From positions 558,001-622,000 of the forward strand of contig NZ_JANHDK010000001.1 of assembly GCF_024494725.1 (NCBI RefSeq): a DNA stretch of 64,000 nucleotides, in the 5' to 3' direction. The position numbers and the translations under genes are program-made. Positions 42,203 through 51,268 of this stretch are shown one piece after another (position 1 is the stretch's first letter; the number at the start of each line of letters is the position of its first letter). Source of the stretch: Haloplanus ruber (GTDB taxonomy: Archaea; Halobacteriota; Halobacteria; Halobacteriales; Haloferacaceae). Below the pieces are notes generated by a model. That model ran no database searches. It worked only from the letters and a program-made list of their open reading frames with translations, and was not told the origin of the DNA.

Positions 42203-43590
42203 AACCGCTCGGCGTCGGGGGTGACCTCATGGCCGGCGAGGACACCGGTGCCTTCGAGCAGGTAGTACGCCGCCGTGTGGACGACGAAGGCGGCGACGAG
42301 GCCGTTGAGCGCCGCACCGCCGGGACCGGGAAGCACCTGCGGGGCGGCCACGCCGGGGGCGACTTGGCCCGCGGTGAGGGCGGCGACGACGATGCCGACG
42401 AGGTAGGCGAAGACTCCGATCCAGCGAACCCCAGCGAACTCGACGTCGTCCATGTGGGGGATACGCAACCGCCAGCAGAGGAGGAAGTCGGCGATGATGA
42501 CGCCACCGAGAGGCGGGACGTACTGACCGAGCGTCGACAGCCACGGAATAAGCAGGCTCTCGGCGCCGGCCAGCGCTAGCAGGATACCGACCGTTCCGCC
42601 GGCGAGGACGAACGGGCGCTTGCGGTCGAACTCGAAGGCTTCGCTGCCGGCGACGCCGAAGGCGTATGCGGCGTTGTCGTTCGTCGTCCAGATGTTGAGC
42701 ACGAGCGCGACCAGCCCGATGGCCGCGAGTCCCTGTGCGGCGAGCACCTCGTAGAGGTCGCCGGCGGGGGTCACGTTGTAGACGGCACCCCCGACGGCGC
42801 CCGAGAGAAAGAGAAAGCCGTTACCCACGAGAAAGGCGACGAGGCCGGCCCAGAAGCCGACGCGGGTAGAGGAGGCAAACCGCGCCCAGTTCGGCGCCTG
42901 CGTCCCGCCGCTGATGAACGTCCCGACGACGATGGTGACGGCGGCGGCAAAGCCCATCCCGCCGCTCCCGCCGGCAAACAGGCCGTCGATCCCGCCGGCG
43001 TCACCCACGGCGATGTACACCGAGAGCAGGCCGACGACGACCAAGATGGGGACGGCGACCATGGAGAGCTTCTCCATCCCCTCGTAGCCGACGTAGGCCG
43101 TCGCGAGGTGGAGGACACCCCAGATGACGATGAGCGCCAGGGTGAACGTCGGCGAGTCGAGGCCGAAGAAGGTGGCCGTCGGGATGGCGACCATGGGGAT
43201 GGTGACGCCAAACCAGCCGACCTGTGTGCCCCCGAGAAGGAGGTCAGCGAACTTCGCTCCCCACCGACCGAAGCTGTATCGGGCGAGGAGAACGGTCGTC
43301 AGCCCGGCCTTGGCGGCGATGCCACACAGCGCCGCGACGTAGACGCCGAGGATGGCGTAGCCGACGGCCGTCGCGGTGAGCATCGGACCAAAGCCCATCG
43401 CCGCGCCCACCTCGGCGCCCGACCAGAGGGTGCCAGCGAAAAAGACAAACCCCAGCAACACCGCCGAGATGCTTACCAGCCCTTTGCGTTCGTCCCGTGG
43501 AACGTGATCGATGGGATAATCTGGATCGGGGAGGTCTTCGTCCCCGAACACGAAGGTTCGCCAAGCGGATGTTTCGTCTTCGGCTGCCAT
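42199..43590 (-). CDS. NCS1 family nucleobase permease (cytosine/purine transporter-like)
   Basis: A 463-residue polytopic protein from ATG 43590; GTG 43593 is the alternative. The sequence runs through 11-12 helices: GLVSISAVLLGFVFFAGTLW, AALCGIAAKAGLTTVLLARYSFG, LLGGTQVGWFGVTIPMVAI, and later PLGGVIIADFLLC. The CodB-type blocks GxxSxGG and QVGWFG are seen. It probably imports cytosine or another nucleobase with Na+ or H+. Substrate choice is not resolved. Confidence 0.88.
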   Translation of the reverse strand: MAAEDETSAWRTFVFGDEDLPDPDYPIDHVPRDERKGLVSISAVLLGFVFFAGTLWSGAEVGAAMGFGPMLTATAVGYAILGVYVAALCGIAAKAGLTTVLLARYSFGRWGAKFADLLLGGTQVGWFGVTIPMVAIPTATFFGLDSPTFTLALIVIWGVLHLATAYVGYEGMEKLSMVAVPILVVVGLLSVYIAVGDAGGIDGLFAGGSGGMGFAAAVTIVVGTFISGGTQAPNWARFASSTRVGFWAGLVAFLVGNGFLFLSGAVGGAVYNVTPAGDLYEVLAAQGLAAIGLVALVLNIWTTNDNAAYAFGVAGSEAFEFDRKRPFVLAGGTVGILLALAGAESLLIPWLSTLGQYVPPLGGVIIADFLLCWRLRIPHMDDVEFAGVRWIGVFAYLVGIVVAALTAGQVAPGVAAPQVLPGPGGAALNGLVAAFVVHTAAYYLLEGTGVLAGHEVTPDAERF

Positions 43591-43648
43591 CACTCGTCAT
43601 CGTACGAGTATTGATGATAAAGTTTGCCAATCGGGCACCAACTGTCGG

Positions 43649-44587
43649 TCAGTAATGCCACGGCACGTCGCCGAAGTCCGGGTCTCGCCCGTCGAGGAAG
43701 GCGTCCCGCCCTTCGCTTGCCTCGTCGGTCATGTACGCCAGGCGGGTCGCCTCGCCGGCGAACACCTGCTGCCCGACCATCCCGTCGTCGGCGAGGTTGA
43801 AGGCGTATTTTAGCATCCGCATCGCGGTCGGACTCTTGTCCGTCATCGTCTCGGCCCAGTCGAGGGCAACGTCCTCAAGGGTCTCGTGGGGAACCGCCTC
43901 GTTCACCATCCCCATCTGCGCGGCCTCGGCGGCGTCGTAGGTCTTCCCGAGGAAAAACACCTCGCGTGCCTTCTTCTGTCCGATCTGTCGGGCGAGGTAG
44001 GCGGAGCCGAACCCGCCGTCGAAGGAGGCCACGTCGGGGTCGGTCTGGAGGAACTTCGCGTGCTCCTCGCTCGCGAGGGTGAGGTCACAGACGACGTGCA
44101 GGGAGTGCCCACCGCCGACGGCCCACCCGGGGACAACGGCGACGACCGGCTTGGGCATGAACCGAATCAGGCGCTGAACTTCGAGGATGTGGAGACGACC
44201 GACGGTCGGCGTGTCGGTGTCGAGCGCGGCGTCACCGGTGTCGGCGTCGGTGCCCTCGGCCGCGTCGGCCGTGTCGTCCTCGCGGTACTCGTAGCCCGAC
44301 TCCCCGCGGATGGCCTGGTCGCCGCCGGCGGAGAACGCCCACCCGCCGTCTTTCGGCGACGGGCCGTTGCCCGTCAACAGCACCGCGCCCACGTCGGCCT
44401 GCTGACGGGCGTGATCCAGCGCCGCGTACAGTTCGTCGACGGTTCCTGGGCGGAAGGCATTGCGAACCTCGGGGCGGTCGATTGCGATCCGTACCGCGGG
44501 GACGTCGTCCGCGCGGTGGTAGGTCACGTCGTCGAACTCGCCGGTGACGGCCGTCCACCGGTCGGCGTCGAAGAGATCGGACACCAT
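43649..44587 (-). CDS. menB: 1,4-dihydroxy-2-naphthoyl-CoA synthase
   Basis: A 312-residue crotonase-fold enzyme from ATG 44587 (MVSDLFDADRWTAVTGEFDD). It closes the naphthoquinone ring in menaquinone synthesis. MenB marks are RPEVRNAFRPGTVDELYAAL, WAFSAGGDQAIRG, GWAVGGGHSLHVVCDLTLAS, PDVASFDGGFGSAYLARQIG and a C-terminal GRDPDFGDVPWHY. An acidic insertion of about 30 residues (DDTADAAEGTDADTGDA) follows the SGYEYRE region, a haloarchaeal feature. Last of the men gene group. Confidence 0.94.
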   Translation of the reverse strand: MVSDLFDADRWTAVTGEFDDVTYHRADDVPAVRIAIDRPEVRNAFRPGTVDELYAALDHARQQADVGAVLLTGNGPSPKDGGWAFSAGGDQAIRGESGYEYREDDTADAAEGTDADTGDAALDTDTPTVGRLHILEVQRLIRFMPKPVVAVVPGWAVGGGHSLHVVCDLTLASEEHAKFLQTDPDVASFDGGFGSAYLARQIGQKKAREVFFLGKTYDAAEAAQMGMVNEAVPHETLEDVALDWAETMTDKSPTAMRMLKYAFNLADDGMVGQQVFAGEATRLAYMTDEASEGRDAFLDGRDPDFGDVPWHY

Positions 44588-44625
44588 ACACCGAGGGCGG
44601 GGCGGCGCGCGCAAAAAGATTCACT

Positions 44626-44973
44626 TCACCGGGTGTCGAGCCACCGCGCGACCGGTCCCAGGGGACTGGTGAGCCACGCGACGGCGACGACAACCATCGA
44701 GACGAGGACGCCGAGCAAGAACGACGCCGCGATGACAACCGAGTACGCGAGCACGAGTAGGACGACGGCACCGGTCGCCAGGCGCCGCGCGTGGGTCATG
44801 TCGCCGAGCGGGGTTCCGGGCGACGCCCGGTCGATCACCCACGCGAGCAGGTAGACGACGGCGGCGAGAAGCACTCCGAGGAGCGTGTTGCCGGCGATTA
44901 CCGTCGCGTAGCCGACGACGAGAAGGGCGAGACCGAGGGCCGATACCTGCCAGGTGCGGCTCGTGGAGGGCAT
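44626..44973 (-). CDS. small four-helix membrane protein between menD and menB
   Basis: A 115-residue protein from ATG 44973 (MPSTSRTWQVSALGLALLVV). Four hydrophobic segments are predicted: GLALLVVGYATVIAGNTLLG, LLAAVVYLLAWVI, ATGAVVLLVLAYSVVIAAS and LVSMVVVAVAWLTSP. No catalytic motif is seen. Gaps of 62 bp to menD and 38 bp to menB on the same strand suggest one transcript. The function is unknown. Confidence 0.75.
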   Translation of the reverse strand: MPSTSRTWQVSALGLALLVVGYATVIAGNTLLGVLLAAVVYLLAWVIDRASPGTPLGDMTHARRLATGAVVLLVLAYSVVIAASFLLGVLVSMVVVAVAWLTSPLGPVARWLDTR

Positions 44974-45035
44974 CGGTCGGTGTCACCGGTCGCGGACTGA
45001 TAAATCCCCGTCCGCACACTCACGCCCGGCGCCGA

Positions 45036-46808
45036 TTACGCCCCGTCCACAAGGGCCTCGACGGTTGCCTCGACCAGGCGCTCCCGCGTTCGCTGGCTGG
45101 CCTCGGCGTCGGTGCGCACCTCGATCACATCCGCACCGTCGCGCCCGACGGCGTCGGCGTAGGCGTCGCGGAACGCCTCGCGGCCGTCGACGGCGACGTG
45201 TGTCAGATCGTAGAGGTCGGCCGTCGGCTCGAAGCTGCGACCGTGTGGCGTCTTGAACGACTCGGTGAAGGGGGGATCGAAGGACTCGATGGGGAGGCGA
45301 TGGAAGATGCCGCCGCCGTCGTTGTTGATGAGGACCACCGTCGCGTCGACGCCACACCGGAGCGCCGACAGCAGTCCGTTGCCGTCGTGGTAGTACGCCA
45401 GGTCGCCGACGACGAGCGTACAGTGGTCGGTCGTGGCGCTGCCGGCACCGAGGCCGGTCGAGACGACGCCGTCGATGCCGGAGGCACCGCGGTTGCCGAG
45501 GACGGTGTAGTTCGCCGCGGTTGGCGGGGCGTATCGGTCGGCGTCACGAACCGGGTTCGAGTTCGACACCACCAGCGTCGACGGCTCGGGTGCGAGGTCG
45601 GCCACGTCCGCGAGGACGGCGCCTTCGAAGTAGCCGCCGGCGCCGTCGTCGGTAACGTCACCGACCGTCTCGCGGTAGACCCGTTCGGCCTCGGCCCAGC
45701 GCTCGCGCCACGCCGGAGCGTCCGGGCCGCCGACGAGTTCCGCCAGTCGGGCCGCGAGCCGCGAGGGATCGGCGACGACCAGATCCGTCGCCCGGAACGC
45801 CGCCTCGCGCCAGCCGCTCGCGGGGTCGACGACGAACTGCCGGGCGTCGGTCCGCGCGAGGTACTGTCGGAGGCGCTTCGAGGTAGGCGAGGCGCCGACC
45901 CGGACGACCACCTCGGGGTCGGGCCAGTCGTCGGTCACGCGTGTGTCGAGATAGCCGTCGTAGCCGCCGACGGTCGTCGTCACGCGCGTGTGTCCGCCGA
46001 AGCGAAGCCCCGAGAGCGGATCGGCGACAACGGGAAAGCCCGTCGCGTGTGCAAGCGCCGTGATCGCCTCGGGGTCGACCCCCGGTGGATCGGTCGGCCC
46101 GGCGACGATCAGCCCTCGCTCGACCGACAAGGCTTCGACGAGCGGTCGAACGTCGGCGCGGTCGAGTCGCGGCACCCCCGCCGTCGTTCGCACGAACGGT
46201 TGCTCGCCGTCACGGCCGACGGCCGCGAGGGGGTCGAGGTCCGCGGGCACGTCTCCGGTGACGGGCGTCGGCTCCAGGGGTTTGCGAAACCGGCAGTTCA
46301 GGTGGACCGGCCCCGCAGGCGTCCCCGTCGCCGCAGCGAGCGCGCGGGCGGCGGTCGTCCGCAACGAACGGAGCTTCCGCTCCTCAGCCTCGGGTTCGGG
46401 CAAGTCGGCGTACCACCGAACGGCGTCGCCGTACAGCTTCTCCTGATCGACGGTCTGGTTGGCGCCGCTGTCGTGGAGTTCCGGCGGGCGGTCGGCGGTG
46501 AGTAAGAGCAGCGGGACGCGCCCGCGGTCGGCCTCGATCACGGCGGGGTGATAGTTGGCCGCGGCGGTACCGGAGGTACAGATCAGGGGCGTCACCTCGC
46601 CGGTGCGACGGGCCCGTCCCAGCGCGAAGAAGGCCGCCGACCGCTCGTCGAGGACCGAATACACCGTCAGCTCGTCGTGTTCGGTGGCGGCGGTGACCAG
46701 CGGCGTCGAACGGCTCCCCGGCGACGCGACGACGTGCTCGACGCCGCCGCGAACGAGTTCGTCGACGAGCGCCCGCCCCCAGAGGACGTTTCGGTTCGGC
46801 GCGCTCAT
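45036..46808 (-). CDS. menD: 2-succinyl-5-enolpyruvyl-6-hydroxy-3-cyclohexene-1-carboxylate synthase
   Basis: A 590-residue ThDP enzyme from ATG 46808 (MSAPNRNVLWGRALVDELVR), second step of menaquinone synthesis: isochorismate + 2-oxoglutarate to SEPHCHC. MenD marks are HVVASPGSRSTPLV, DERSAAFFALG, CTSGTAAANYHPAVIEAD, TADRPPELHDSGANQTVDQ, NRGASGIDGVVSTGLGAG and the ThDP-binding INNDGGGIFHRLPI. The start overlaps the menF stop by 4 bp (ATGA). Confidence 0.96.
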   Translation of the reverse strand: MSAPNRNVLWGRALVDELVRGGVEHVVASPGSRSTPLVTAATEHDELTVYSVLDERSAAFFALGRARRTGEVTPLICTSGTAAANYHPAVIEADRGRVPLLLLTADRPPELHDSGANQTVDQEKLYGDAVRWYADLPEPEAEERKLRSLRTTAARALAAATGTPAGPVHLNCRFRKPLEPTPVTGDVPADLDPLAAVGRDGEQPFVRTTAGVPRLDRADVRPLVEALSVERGLIVAGPTDPPGVDPEAITALAHATGFPVVADPLSGLRFGGHTRVTTTVGGYDGYLDTRVTDDWPDPEVVVRVGASPTSKRLRQYLARTDARQFVVDPASGWREAAFRATDLVVADPSRLAARLAELVGGPDAPAWRERWAEAERVYRETVGDVTDDGAGGYFEGAVLADVADLAPEPSTLVVSNSNPVRDADRYAPPTAANYTVLGNRGASGIDGVVSTGLGAGSATTDHCTLVVGDLAYYHDGNGLLSALRCGVDATVVLINNDGGGIFHRLPIESFDPPFTESFKTPHGRSFEPTADLYDLTHVAVDGREAFRDAYADAVGRDGADVIEVRTDAEASQRTRERLVEATVEALVDGA

Positions 46809-48142
46809 CGCTCCAACTCGTCGAGGATCGGGCGGTATTTGAGCTGTACTTCGTCCCACTCACGGTCGGGATCGGAGTCAGCGACGACGCCGACCCCGGC
46901 AAAGAGCGTGGTCGACGTGTCTCGAGCGAGAGCAGAGCGGATCGCGACGGCGAAGGTGCCGTTGCCGGCGGCGTCGACCCAGCCGACCGGGGCGGCGTAC
47001 CACCCGCGGTCGAACGGCTCCGTCTCGCGGATGGTCGCCAGCGCCCGCTCTGGCGGGAGGCCGCCGACGGCGGGCGTCGGGTGGAGCGCCTCCACCAACT
47101 CGAGGACGTGCGTGTCTCGATCCAGCGTCGCGGTGATGGGGGTAAAGAGGTGTTGGACCGTCTCTAGGCGGCGGACGCGACGCTCGCCGGCGCTGATCGA
47201 GGACGCGAAGGGGGCGAGCTGTTCGCGGATGGTCTCCCCGACGAGTTCGTGTTCGTGGACGTTTTTCTCGTCGTCGAGCAGTTCTTCGGCCAGCCAGTCG
47301 TCCTCGGCGGGCGTGTCGCCGCGGCCGGTCGTCCCGGCCAGCGCCCCCGTGGCGACGGTGCGGCCGTGTCGACTCACCAGTCGCTCGGGGGTCGCACCGA
47401 AGAAACTCGGGCGGTCGGCGCCGGCCGTCGGTTCGACGAGGAAACGATAGCAGTCGGAATAGGTCGATCCGAGGCGTGCGAGGACGTCGGGCACCGAGAG
47501 CGGCCGGTCGAGGGTCACGTCGAGCGCCTGTGCGAGGACGACCTTCTGGAGGTCGCCGGCGCGGATCCGCTCGACGGCGGCCGCGACGGAGTCACGCCAC
47601 GCGGTCCGCGGGGTGGTGCGCGTCCGCGAGACGATCTCGGGCGGCGGCCCCGGGTCGGAGTCGTCGAGGCCCGCCAGCCGTTCGCGTTCGTCGTCGAGGC
47701 GGTCCTCGACGGCCGCGACTGTCGCGTCGGGGCCGACGGCGTTGACCGTCAGCCACGTTCCGCGGTCGGTTTCGGTCACCTGCACGCGCGGGAGAACGAA
47801 CCGCGCGCCAGGGAAGTCGGCCCAGACCGAGCCGTCGCCGCCGTCGTCGTGGAAGGCGAAGCCGCCGAACAGTCGGGGGCAGGCGGCCTCGGTGCCGGCG
47901 TGGACGTCGCCGGAGCGCAACAGCCGGTCGATACCCTCGCGGACGGCGGTAAATCGGTCTCGTCCGTCGGCGGTGATTGCGGCGGCGACGCCGCCGGCGA
48001 CCACCGTCGCCTCGTCGGGTCCCGTCCAGAACGTCCGCGGCGCCGGCAGCGCGTCGAGGGCGACACGGAGCGAGGGGACCGACGCCCGGATCGATCGACT
48101 GACGAGACGCGTTCCCGTCTCGTCGCTTCGCGGGACACCCAT
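46805..48142 (-). CDS. menF: isochorismate synthase
   Basis: A 445-residue chorismate-binding enzyme from ATG 48142 (MGVPRSDETGTRLVSRSIRA). The chorismate domain has SVAAAVERIRAGDLQKVVLA, FVEPTAGADRPSFFGATPER-like block, TGALAGTTGRGDTP, EHELVGETIREQL, VQHLFTPITATLD and HPTPAVGGLPPERA. It converts chorismate to isochorismate, the entry step to menaquinone. It is the first gene of menF-menD, with an AT stretch at about -30. The small size of the leader is consistent with a leaderless start. Confidence 0.93.
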   Translation of the reverse strand: MGVPRSDETGTRLVSRSIRASVPSLRVALDALPAPRTFWTGPDEATVVAGGVAAAITADGRDRFTAVREGIDRLLRSGDVHAGTEAACPRLFGGFAFHDDGGDGSVWADFPGARFVLPRVQVTETDRGTWLTVNAVGPDATVAAVEDRLDDERERLAGLDDSDPGPPPEIVSRTRTTPRTAWRDSVAAAVERIRAGDLQKVVLAQALDVTLDRPLSVPDVLARLGSTYSDCYRFLVEPTAGADRPSFFGATPERLVSRHGRTVATGALAGTTGRGDTPAEDDWLAEELLDDEKNVHEHELVGETIREQLAPFASSISAGERRVRRLETVQHLFTPITATLDRDTHVLELVEALHPTPAVGGLPPERALATIRETEPFDRGWYAAPVGWVDAAGNGTFAVAIRSALARDTSTTLFAGVGVVADSDPDREWDEVQLKYRPILDELER

Positions 48143-48178
48143 TATAAACCTGTGAGGCCGCCGCACTCTTTTACCTAA

Positions 48179-48772
48179 CTATCCGTAGCGTTCCTCGCGC
48201 CAAGGGTTCGCCGTCACGGAGTAGCCCCGCTTCTCCCAGAAGCCGCGTTCCGGTTCGGTGAGGAACTCGACCCCGGTGACCCACTTGGCGCCCTTGTAGG
48301 CGTAGCGATGGGGTGTGACCACGCGGACGGGGCCGCCGTGTTCCCGCGGGAGGGGGTCGTCGTCGAACGCGAACGCGAGGAGCGTCTCGGGGCGCAGACA
48401 CGCATCGAGGGGGAGGTCGGTCGTGTACCCGTCCGCGGCGTGAAAGAGGACGTGTTCCGCGTCGTCGTCGACGTCGGCGTGGTCGGCAAGCGTCTGGAAA
48501 GGCACGCCGGTGAACTCACAATCGAACCGGCTCCACCCGGTCACGCAGTGGAAGTCCTGTCGCTGTGTCTCGACGTCCAGCGACGTGAACGCCTCCCAGT
48601 CGACGGTTCGTGGCTCCGATACGGCACCGCTCAGTGTGAGCGACCACTCCTCGCGGGTGACCCTGGGTTCGTTCCCCTTCGAGAGGACGGGAAACCCCTC
48701 GGTTCGGTGTTGTCCCGGCGGGAGGCGCTCGTCGCCGAACTCGCGGTAGAGCCCGGTGACGTCTTCGACCAT
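48179..48772 (-). CDS. molybdopterin-dependent oxidoreductase (sulfite-oxidase/MsrP-like)
   Basis: A 197-residue protein from ATG 48772 (MVEDVTGLYREFGDERLPPG). It is the sulfite-oxidase-type molybdopterin-binding domain alone. DFHCVTGWSRFDCEFTGVPF has the Mo-ligating Cys. YTTDLPLDACLRP, GGPVRVVTPHRYAYKGAKWV and the terminal GFWEKRGYSVTANPWREERY follow. It lacks a heme or dimerisation domain and any Tat signal, so it is a cytoplasmic YedY/MsrP-like enzyme. The substrate is unknown, maybe an oxidised Met or sulfur compound. Confidence 0.9.
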   Translation of the reverse strand: MVEDVTGLYREFGDERLPPGQHRTEGFPVLSKGNEPRVTREEWSLTLSGAVSEPRTVDWEAFTSLDVETQRQDFHCVTGWSRFDCEFTGVPFQTLADHADVDDDAEHVLFHAADGYTTDLPLDACLRPETLLAFAFDDDPLPREHGGPVRVVTPHRYAYKGAKWVTGVEFLTEPERGFWEKRGYSVTANPWREERYG

Positions 48773-48883
48773 ACCGTCTGTGGCGCCCGAAGCCACCTAT
48801 GCGTGTCGATAGGGTATAGGATTCGAGAATTACAGTTTGCCCTATCCGAGAATATCCTTGGCTGGTGAAACCTTCAGTTTTTG

Positions 48884-48915
48884 AAAGCCGGGCTTTCCCC
48901 CACAGAATTTAAATA
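48884..48915 (+). promoter_or_regulatory. palindrome and TATA box before the ribbon-helix-helix gene
   Basis: GAAAGCC-G-GGCTTTC (48884-48898) is a perfect 7-bp palindrome. It is 8 nt before the TATA box ATTTAAATA (48907-48915), which lies 29-37 nt before ATG 48944, as in a leaderless promoter. The position upstream of BRE/TATA suits an operator. A ribbon-helix-helix protein is encoded downstream, so autoregulation is a good guess (inference). Confidence 0.7.
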
Positions 48916-48943
48916 CGCCCCTTCCAAAGCGTCGAACGTCCAA

Positions 48944-49156
48944 ATGCCGAACGTGGAAATAACGGTCCCGGAACACCTGGAGATGCAGATCGCCCAGTTG
49001 ATCGAGCAAGGGGAGTTCGTCAACCGGGAGGAAGCCATCCAGGAACTGCTCTCGACGGGGATCCGGGCGTACAAGACGAGCGGTCCGATAGAAGAGGAAG
49101 AGCCCGGCTTCGAGGACGAGGGCATGATGGGTCACGAAGACGAGTACGTGTTCTAA
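48944..49156 (+). CDS. ribbon-helix-helix transcription factor-like protein
   Basis: A 70-residue protein from ATG 48944 (MPNVEITVPEHLEMQIAQLI). The beta strand plus EQGEFVNREEAIQELLSTGI form the ribbon-helix-helix fold, ending in an acidic tail (EEEEPGFEDEGMMGHEDEYV). It shares MP-EV/VP-EGEF-NR-A-ELLS-G-AY with the protein at 35554-35796, so they are paralogues. Promoter and palindrome are listed separately. Confidence 0.88.
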   Translation: MPNVEITVPEHLEMQIAQLIEQGEFVNREEAIQELLSTGIRAYKTSGPIEEEEPGFEDEGMMGHEDEYVF

Positions 49157-49190
49157 TCGCTGCGGTCCCTCTCTTGGGAGCGGCGCAGTA

Positions 49191-49200
49191 ATCCTTAACC
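49191..49200 (+). promoter_or_regulatory. promoter box of the UPF0058 gene
   Basis: ATCCTTAACC lies 24-33 nt before ATG 49224, a CTTA-type box in the usual leaderless position. Confidence 0.5.
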
Positions 49201-49223
49201 GGCTTTCGTCCGTACGCGACAGC

Positions 49224-49502
49224 ATGCACAAGGAGGAACTCCTCGAACTCCACGAGCAGATGGTGACGATCATGAACTACTTTCGGAGTCAAGAGACCGT
49301 CGACAGCGAACTCTTCGACCCTTACGAGTCACTGAGCGTCGACCCCTCGCACGTCCACAAGTCGAAAAGCGAGCACAAACACGCGGTGTTCGTTCTCGGC
49401 AACGCCCTGGCGACGGCGATGAGCGAAGACGAGTTTTCGGACGCCGGCCGGGTCGGCAAGCGGATGGCCGAACTTGCCGAGGACGCCGAAAGCAAGCTGT
49501 AA
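49224..49502 (+). CDS. UPF0058 family protein
   Basis: A 92-residue helical protein (MHKEELLELHEQMVTIMNYF). ELLELHEQMVTIMNYFR and HVHKSKSEHKHAVFVLGNAL are the UPF0058 signatures, with several His residues possibly binding metal. The family is conserved in euryarchaea; its function is unknown. Probably monocistronic, with its own CTTA box. Confidence 0.92.
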   Translation: MHKEELLELHEQMVTIMNYFRSQETVDSELFDPYESLSVDPSHVHKSKSEHKHAVFVLGNALATAMSEDEFSDAGRVGKRMAELAEDAESKL

Positions 49503-49593
49503 CGCCCGATTCGCTCCGTTGGTGGCTCCCCGCCGAGCGACGGCCACGTCGCCGCCCGTCGGATTCATTACGACCGGGGCGTGAACAGGGGAC

Positions 49594-51258
49594 ATGCTTG
49601 ACGCGCCCGACGCGGCGACTCTCTTTCGATTGGCGGTCGGTCTCTCTCTGCTAATCGCTGTCGCCGCCGTCGTCGCGCTTGACCGGCCGCGCGGTCGGTG
49701 GGGAGCACACCTGCGCTCACGGTTCGTCCTTGGCGTTCCTTGGGGAACACTTGTCTCAGTTGGTGTCGTCCTCACGGTGTACCTGTTCGTCCAGGGTGGG
49801 TGGAGCGACTGGTACAACCCGGTCACCATCCCCTTTCGGGCGTGGTCGTACTTCTACCCGCTGGGGATACTGGCTGCCGGGTTCTCTCACTCCGGCGCGG
49901 GTCACCTCGTCGGCAACCTCGTCGGGACGCTCGTGTTGGCACCGGTCGCGGAGTACGCCTGGAGTCACTTCCCCCACGAACGGGGCACGCAGACGTTCAC
50001 CGCGGCGTGGACCAACCCCTACGTGCGGGCGTTCGTGGTGTTCCCGGCCGCCGTCGTCGCCGTCGGCCTGTTCACCGCCGCCTTCTCGCTCGGTCCGATC
50101 ATCGGCTTCTCGGGGGTGGTCTTTGCCTTTGCGGGGTTCGCACTGGTGCGGTACCCGATCACGACGGTCGTCGCGCTGAGCGCCGGCAACGCGGTCCGGA
50201 CGCTCTATCGGGCGCTCCAGACCCCCACGCTGTCGGCGAGCGCCGGGCCATCATACTCCTCGCCGTGGTGGGCCGACATCGCCATCCAAGGGCACGCGGT
50301 CGGACTCCTCGCGGGCGTCCTCCTCGGGGTGTGGTTCCTCCGGTCCAGCGACGCGGAGCGACCGTCGGCGGCCCGCGTCGCCGTCGGCGTCGTGCTCTTC
50401 GGGGTCGCCCAGTCGATGTGGGCGGTCTACTGGTACCGCGGCGGCGAGACTTACGTCCTCTATCGTGCGGCCGGCCTCGCGCTGGTGGTCCTCCTGGCGG
50501 CGCTCGTCGCGGGAACGGTCGCGGCGTCGGCCCGGCCGCTCCTGTCGGCACCGGAGAGTCCGGACGCCCTGCAGGCGATTCCGCGGTGGCAGGTCGGCGG
50601 GGTCGCCCTGTTGCTCTGTACCGCCGCCATCGCCGGACCAGCGGTTCCAATCAACCTGATGACGGCCCAGTCCGGCGACCTGCCCGGGGAGAGCGATCCG
50701 ATCACGGTTCGTGGGTACGAGGTAACCTACGCGGAGGACGTACCGAACGGAATGGTGTCGGTGATCGATGTGGAGGCGTTCGGGGAGACGACACAGGTCA
50801 ACACCTCGGGGGTGATCGTCAGAAACCGCGACCGCGGTATCTGGATGACCGCGGTCTCAAAGGGGCGACTCGACTTCACCGGGTCGACGCAGGTCCGCGT
50901 CGGCGGCGTCGGGTGGCGGGACTCCGTCCGCGTCCGTCGAACCGGGTGGAACGCCATCGGCGGCGGGACGGTCTACCGGGTCGGTCTCGCATACGGGGAC
51001 CGAAACGTAACCGCCTACACCTCGCCGCCGGCGCGGGCCGACCCCGTAATCGCCGGCCGGAACGTCACCCTCGAAGCGGCGCCGGAGGGCTTCCGCCTCA
51101 ACGTCTCGGTGGGAAACCGGTCGTCGGTCGCGCCAATGCCCGCCACCAACCAGACGATATCGGTCGGTGGCTTGGAGTTCCTCAACGTCGAAGGACGGGT
51201 CTACGCCCTCAACGGTGGGACGCGGGTTCGGGTCGCGAGACAGGAAACCTACGAGTGA
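49594..51258 (+). CDS. rhomboid family intramembrane serine protease with extracytoplasmic C-terminal domain
   Basis: A 554-residue protein. The rhomboid core spans residues about 55-250: HSGAGHLVGNL with H104 and N109, GFSGVVFAFAG with catalytic Ser173, and GHAVGLLAG with catalytic His234. More helices follow at 255-365. The last 175 residues, from about 380 (SGDLPGESDPITVRGYEVTY), are soluble beta-rich with many N-x-S/T sequons (NVTAYTS, NVTLEAA, NVSVGN). They probably face outside the cell. Substrates are unknown. Confidence 0.9.
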   Translation: MLDAPDAATLFRLAVGLSLLIAVAAVVALDRPRGRWGAHLRSRFVLGVPWGTLVSVGVVLTVYLFVQGGWSDWYNPVTIPFRAWSYFYPLGILAAGFSHSGAGHLVGNLVGTLVLAPVAEYAWSHFPHERGTQTFTAAWTNPYVRAFVVFPAAVVAVGLFTAAFSLGPIIGFSGVVFAFAGFALVRYPITTVVALSAGNAVRTLYRALQTPTLSASAGPSYSSPWWADIAIQGHAVGLLAGVLLGVWFLRSSDAERPSAARVAVGVVLFGVAQSMWAVYWYRGGETYVLYRAAGLALVVLLAALVAGTVAASARPLLSAPESPDALQAIPRWQVGGVALLLCTAAIAGPAVPINLMTAQSGDLPGESDPITVRGYEVTYAEDVPNGMVSVIDVEAFGETTQVNTSGVIVRNRDRGIWMTAVSKGRLDFTGSTQVRVGGVGWRDSVRVRRTGWNAIGGGTVYRVGLAYGDRNVTAYTSPPARADPVIAGRNVTLEAAPEGFRLNVSVGNRSSVAPMPATNQTISVGGLEFLNVEGRVYALNGGTRVRVARQETYE

Positions 51259-51268
51259 GCCGTCGGCC

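Noticed and set aside
43545..43560. CGAAC-N6-GTTCG near the start of the permease gene
   Set aside because: It lies inside the first codons of the permease, the spacer is 6 rather than 2, and it is not upstream of any start.
49594..51258. Treating the whole 554-aa protein as a transporter
   Set aside because: The GFSG and GHAVG motifs and HxxxxN helix are diagnostic of a rhomboid protease.
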